Below are positions 62,409 to 64,000 of a DNA stretch of 64,000 nt, piece by piece. Position numbers and translations under genes: made by a program. The notes below the pieces were generated by a model. The model was not told the DNA's origin. It ran no database searches and was given only the letters and a program-made list of their open reading frames with translations. Source of the DNA: Meandrina meandrites (taxonomy: Eukaryota; Cnidaria; Anthozoa; Scleractinia; Meandrinidae); the NCBI GenBank assembly GCA_963693305.1, contig OY855904.1:19399496-19463495 (forward strand), in the 5' to 3' direction. Positions within the stretch are counted from its first letter, which is position 1; each line of letters begins with the position of its first letter.

Positions 62409-63859
62409 TCAGTGGTTGACAAACCATTTCTGGCCAACTTTGTCTGAGGTGTGTCCACGATCCACATGTGCACCAACGGTCCAGCGTGACATATCTCTCA
62501 AGCCAGTTGTGGACACGATTGTGAACCACCAGTAGGCACTGGATTGGATCATTACCTCATTCCGATTGGGTGCTGACGTCATGCTGACGTGGTTAACAGC
62601 TTGGGCAGCGATGTGATTTCCATCTGGAGACACAGCCAGGTTTTGAGCCTTGTATGCATAACCTTGCACTTCATCTCCCTGTACACAACGTACATCTGCT
62701 CCAGATCTGACAGCCTGTACCAGAGCGTGACGACATCCTTCAAGGATATTTCCTGATTTATCATTTGACAAGACTTTATCCCATGGTCTTGTGTCAATGA
62801 ACCACTTCACTTTCACCTTATTAGTAGAATCACCACGGTGCTTGTGCTCTCCCACATTGTAACTTGTGGCACGGACAGTTCCTGTGGTGGAAACCATCAG
62901 CCAATACCAATACGCATCATTCTGAAATCCAGTCAACCCACTCTTGCTGACGTGTTTAAGCGCCTGAGCCGTCACGTGGCCATTACGCACGGAAAGACTG
63001 TCGGCCTCGGCTGTGTAGTAATTCCACTCGGGGATCTGAAAGCGAACACGATGACCGGACATTAAGGATGATGTCAGCACATACCGTGATCCAGAAATTT
63101 GTTGTCCGCTGTTATCATGAAAAAAGACTTCCTTCCAGCATTCGTCAGCAAACCACTCAATTGCCACGGTATCCTTGTTGTGACCTCGTGACTGATGAAT
63201 TCCAACAGTCCAACGTGACATGTCACGAAATCCCTGAGTAGTAACCACAGTGAACCACCAATAGGCATTACTAGTAAACTGTATGCCACCGCTTATGTGG
63301 TCTAAGGTTTGTCCTGAAACAAAGCTGGAACCCTGGCTGCTAATTGCAACATTCTGGAGTGGAAAGGAGTATCTCTTATTACTGACACAGCGAATGTCCT
63401 GACCATTCTGAACCCTGCTTTCCAGGTCATTCAAGCTGCCCTGTACTTTATAGCCACTGGCCAAATGGGAGTATGTTGGTTTGGGGATGAACCTACGTGT
63501 CTGCACGTACCATTTGATACTTGTTTTCTGACTGTTTGTTCCACGATGAGTATTTGAGCCCACATTGTACCTTGTCATTTGCATCACTCCATTAGTGGAC
63601 ACAATCACCCACCACCAATAAGCATTATCTTGAAACTTATCCCACGAAGCCTTGCTGACATGCTGCAGAAGCTGTGCAAATACATGACAACCGTGCACCT
63701 GTACATTATCGGCTTCTGTGCTGTAAGATGTTCCGATGGCCACACGCACACGGGCTCCTGATAACACAGCGGCCATAAGGGAATATTTGGAACCTGACAG
63801 GGCATTCCCACTTGCATCATGGTGAAGTGCTAGTTGCCATTGTAACGAGCATATGCTTC
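62409..63859 (-). CDS. Unrecognised protein of four ~110-aa repeats (3' exon)
   Basis: One long terminal exon runs from an acceptor (TTTTCCAG before 63859, phase with two bases left) to TGA at 62409-62411, about 483 codons. An upstream exon must lie beyond the right edge or in 63870-64000, so the N-terminus and any signal peptide are unseen. Four tandem modules share the pattern: SG..L.GS.Y.L....SG..VR, a short variable strand, AQ.L.HVS, then AYWW..VSTTG..DMSRW.VG.H..RGH..D.V...WF. Modules 1 and 3 resemble each other (FQDNAYWWW / FQNDAYWYW, TRYNVG / TSYNVG), as do 2 and 4 (RCV, NAYWWF / SAYWWF, RDMSRWTVG). The gene thus has an A-B-A-B architecture. Tryptophan, glycine and histidine contents are high and cysteines are few. 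I do not recognise the family. Confidence 0.85.
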
Positions 63860-64000
63860 CTGGAAAATAGAGAAATAATGAGTATGTGGATATAAGGTCA
63901 TTTCTTTCACACTGTGTTGTGTAGAGGATGTGTAGGAACCTGCGTGCATTCTGGAATATTTAATATATTTTACTCATTCAAACGGGTAAGTAATGATCAT
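63860..64000. other. Intron of the four-repeat gene, truncated by window
   Basis: Begins after the acceptor of the terminal exon. No further exon is evident before the window edge. Confidence 0.5.

Noticed and set aside
63579..63761. Plus-strand frames opposite the four-repeat gene
   Set aside because: Antisense shadows of the repeated Trp/His codons, recurring in step with the repeats.

Overview
The window is eukaryotic, metazoan DNA: AT-rich, with GT..AG introns, many short exons and dense non-autonomous DNA transposons. Family content, compact head-to-head gene pairs and repeat style point to an anthozoan cnidarian, probably a stony coral. The species cannot be fixed from sequence alone.

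Layout. (1) 1-5560 and 27546-33360 are two directly repeated, near-identical copies of one block. It carries a HAD-family phosphatase (minus strand) head to head with the kinetochore gene NNF1/PMF1 (plus strand). The right copy is complete for both genes (27076-29875 and 30970-34562). The left copy lacks the last three PMF1 exons, and its HAD terminal exon lies off the window. (2) 5763-7359 (minus) holds the first six exons of the mitochondrial glycine carrier SLC25A38. The gene stops abruptly where the left copy ends, so a rearrangement or an assembly join sits near 5560-5760. (3) 7.5-13.1 kb is a repeat-rich spacer. (4) 13143-14069 (minus) and 14987-21100 (plus) are two divergent, paralogous genes with a C-terminal ADP-ribosyltransferase-like (DUF3990-like) domain. 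They are the most novel genes here. The large intron of the second holds a 180-bp tetranucleotide array, a 2.2-kb foldback element and a 350-bp palindromic GAGATCT satellite. (5) 21.1-27.0 kb has no host gene but contains a nested transposon island (LINE remnant plus MITEs). (6) 36688-57386 (minus) is a complete PIK3C3/VPS34 gene in 29 exons encoding 870 aa, with introns full of MITEs and SINEs. (7) 177 bp separate its start codon from that of ZCCHC9 (57564-61480, plus, 310 aa, four CCHC knuckles). (8) 62409-63859 (minus) is the 3' exon of an unrecognised protein made of four related ~110-aa repeats in an A-B-A-B order. Its 5' exon lies beyond the right edge.

Most genes are unrelated housekeeping functions: kinetochore assembly, mitochondrial glycine import for heme, endosomal/autophagic PI3P synthesis and an RNA-binding nucleolar protein. 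Their only visible link is head-to-head promoter sharing. Exon coordinates were read by hand from splice signals and reading-frame continuity. They are consistent (all joined CDS lengths divide by three) but not backed by transcripts.
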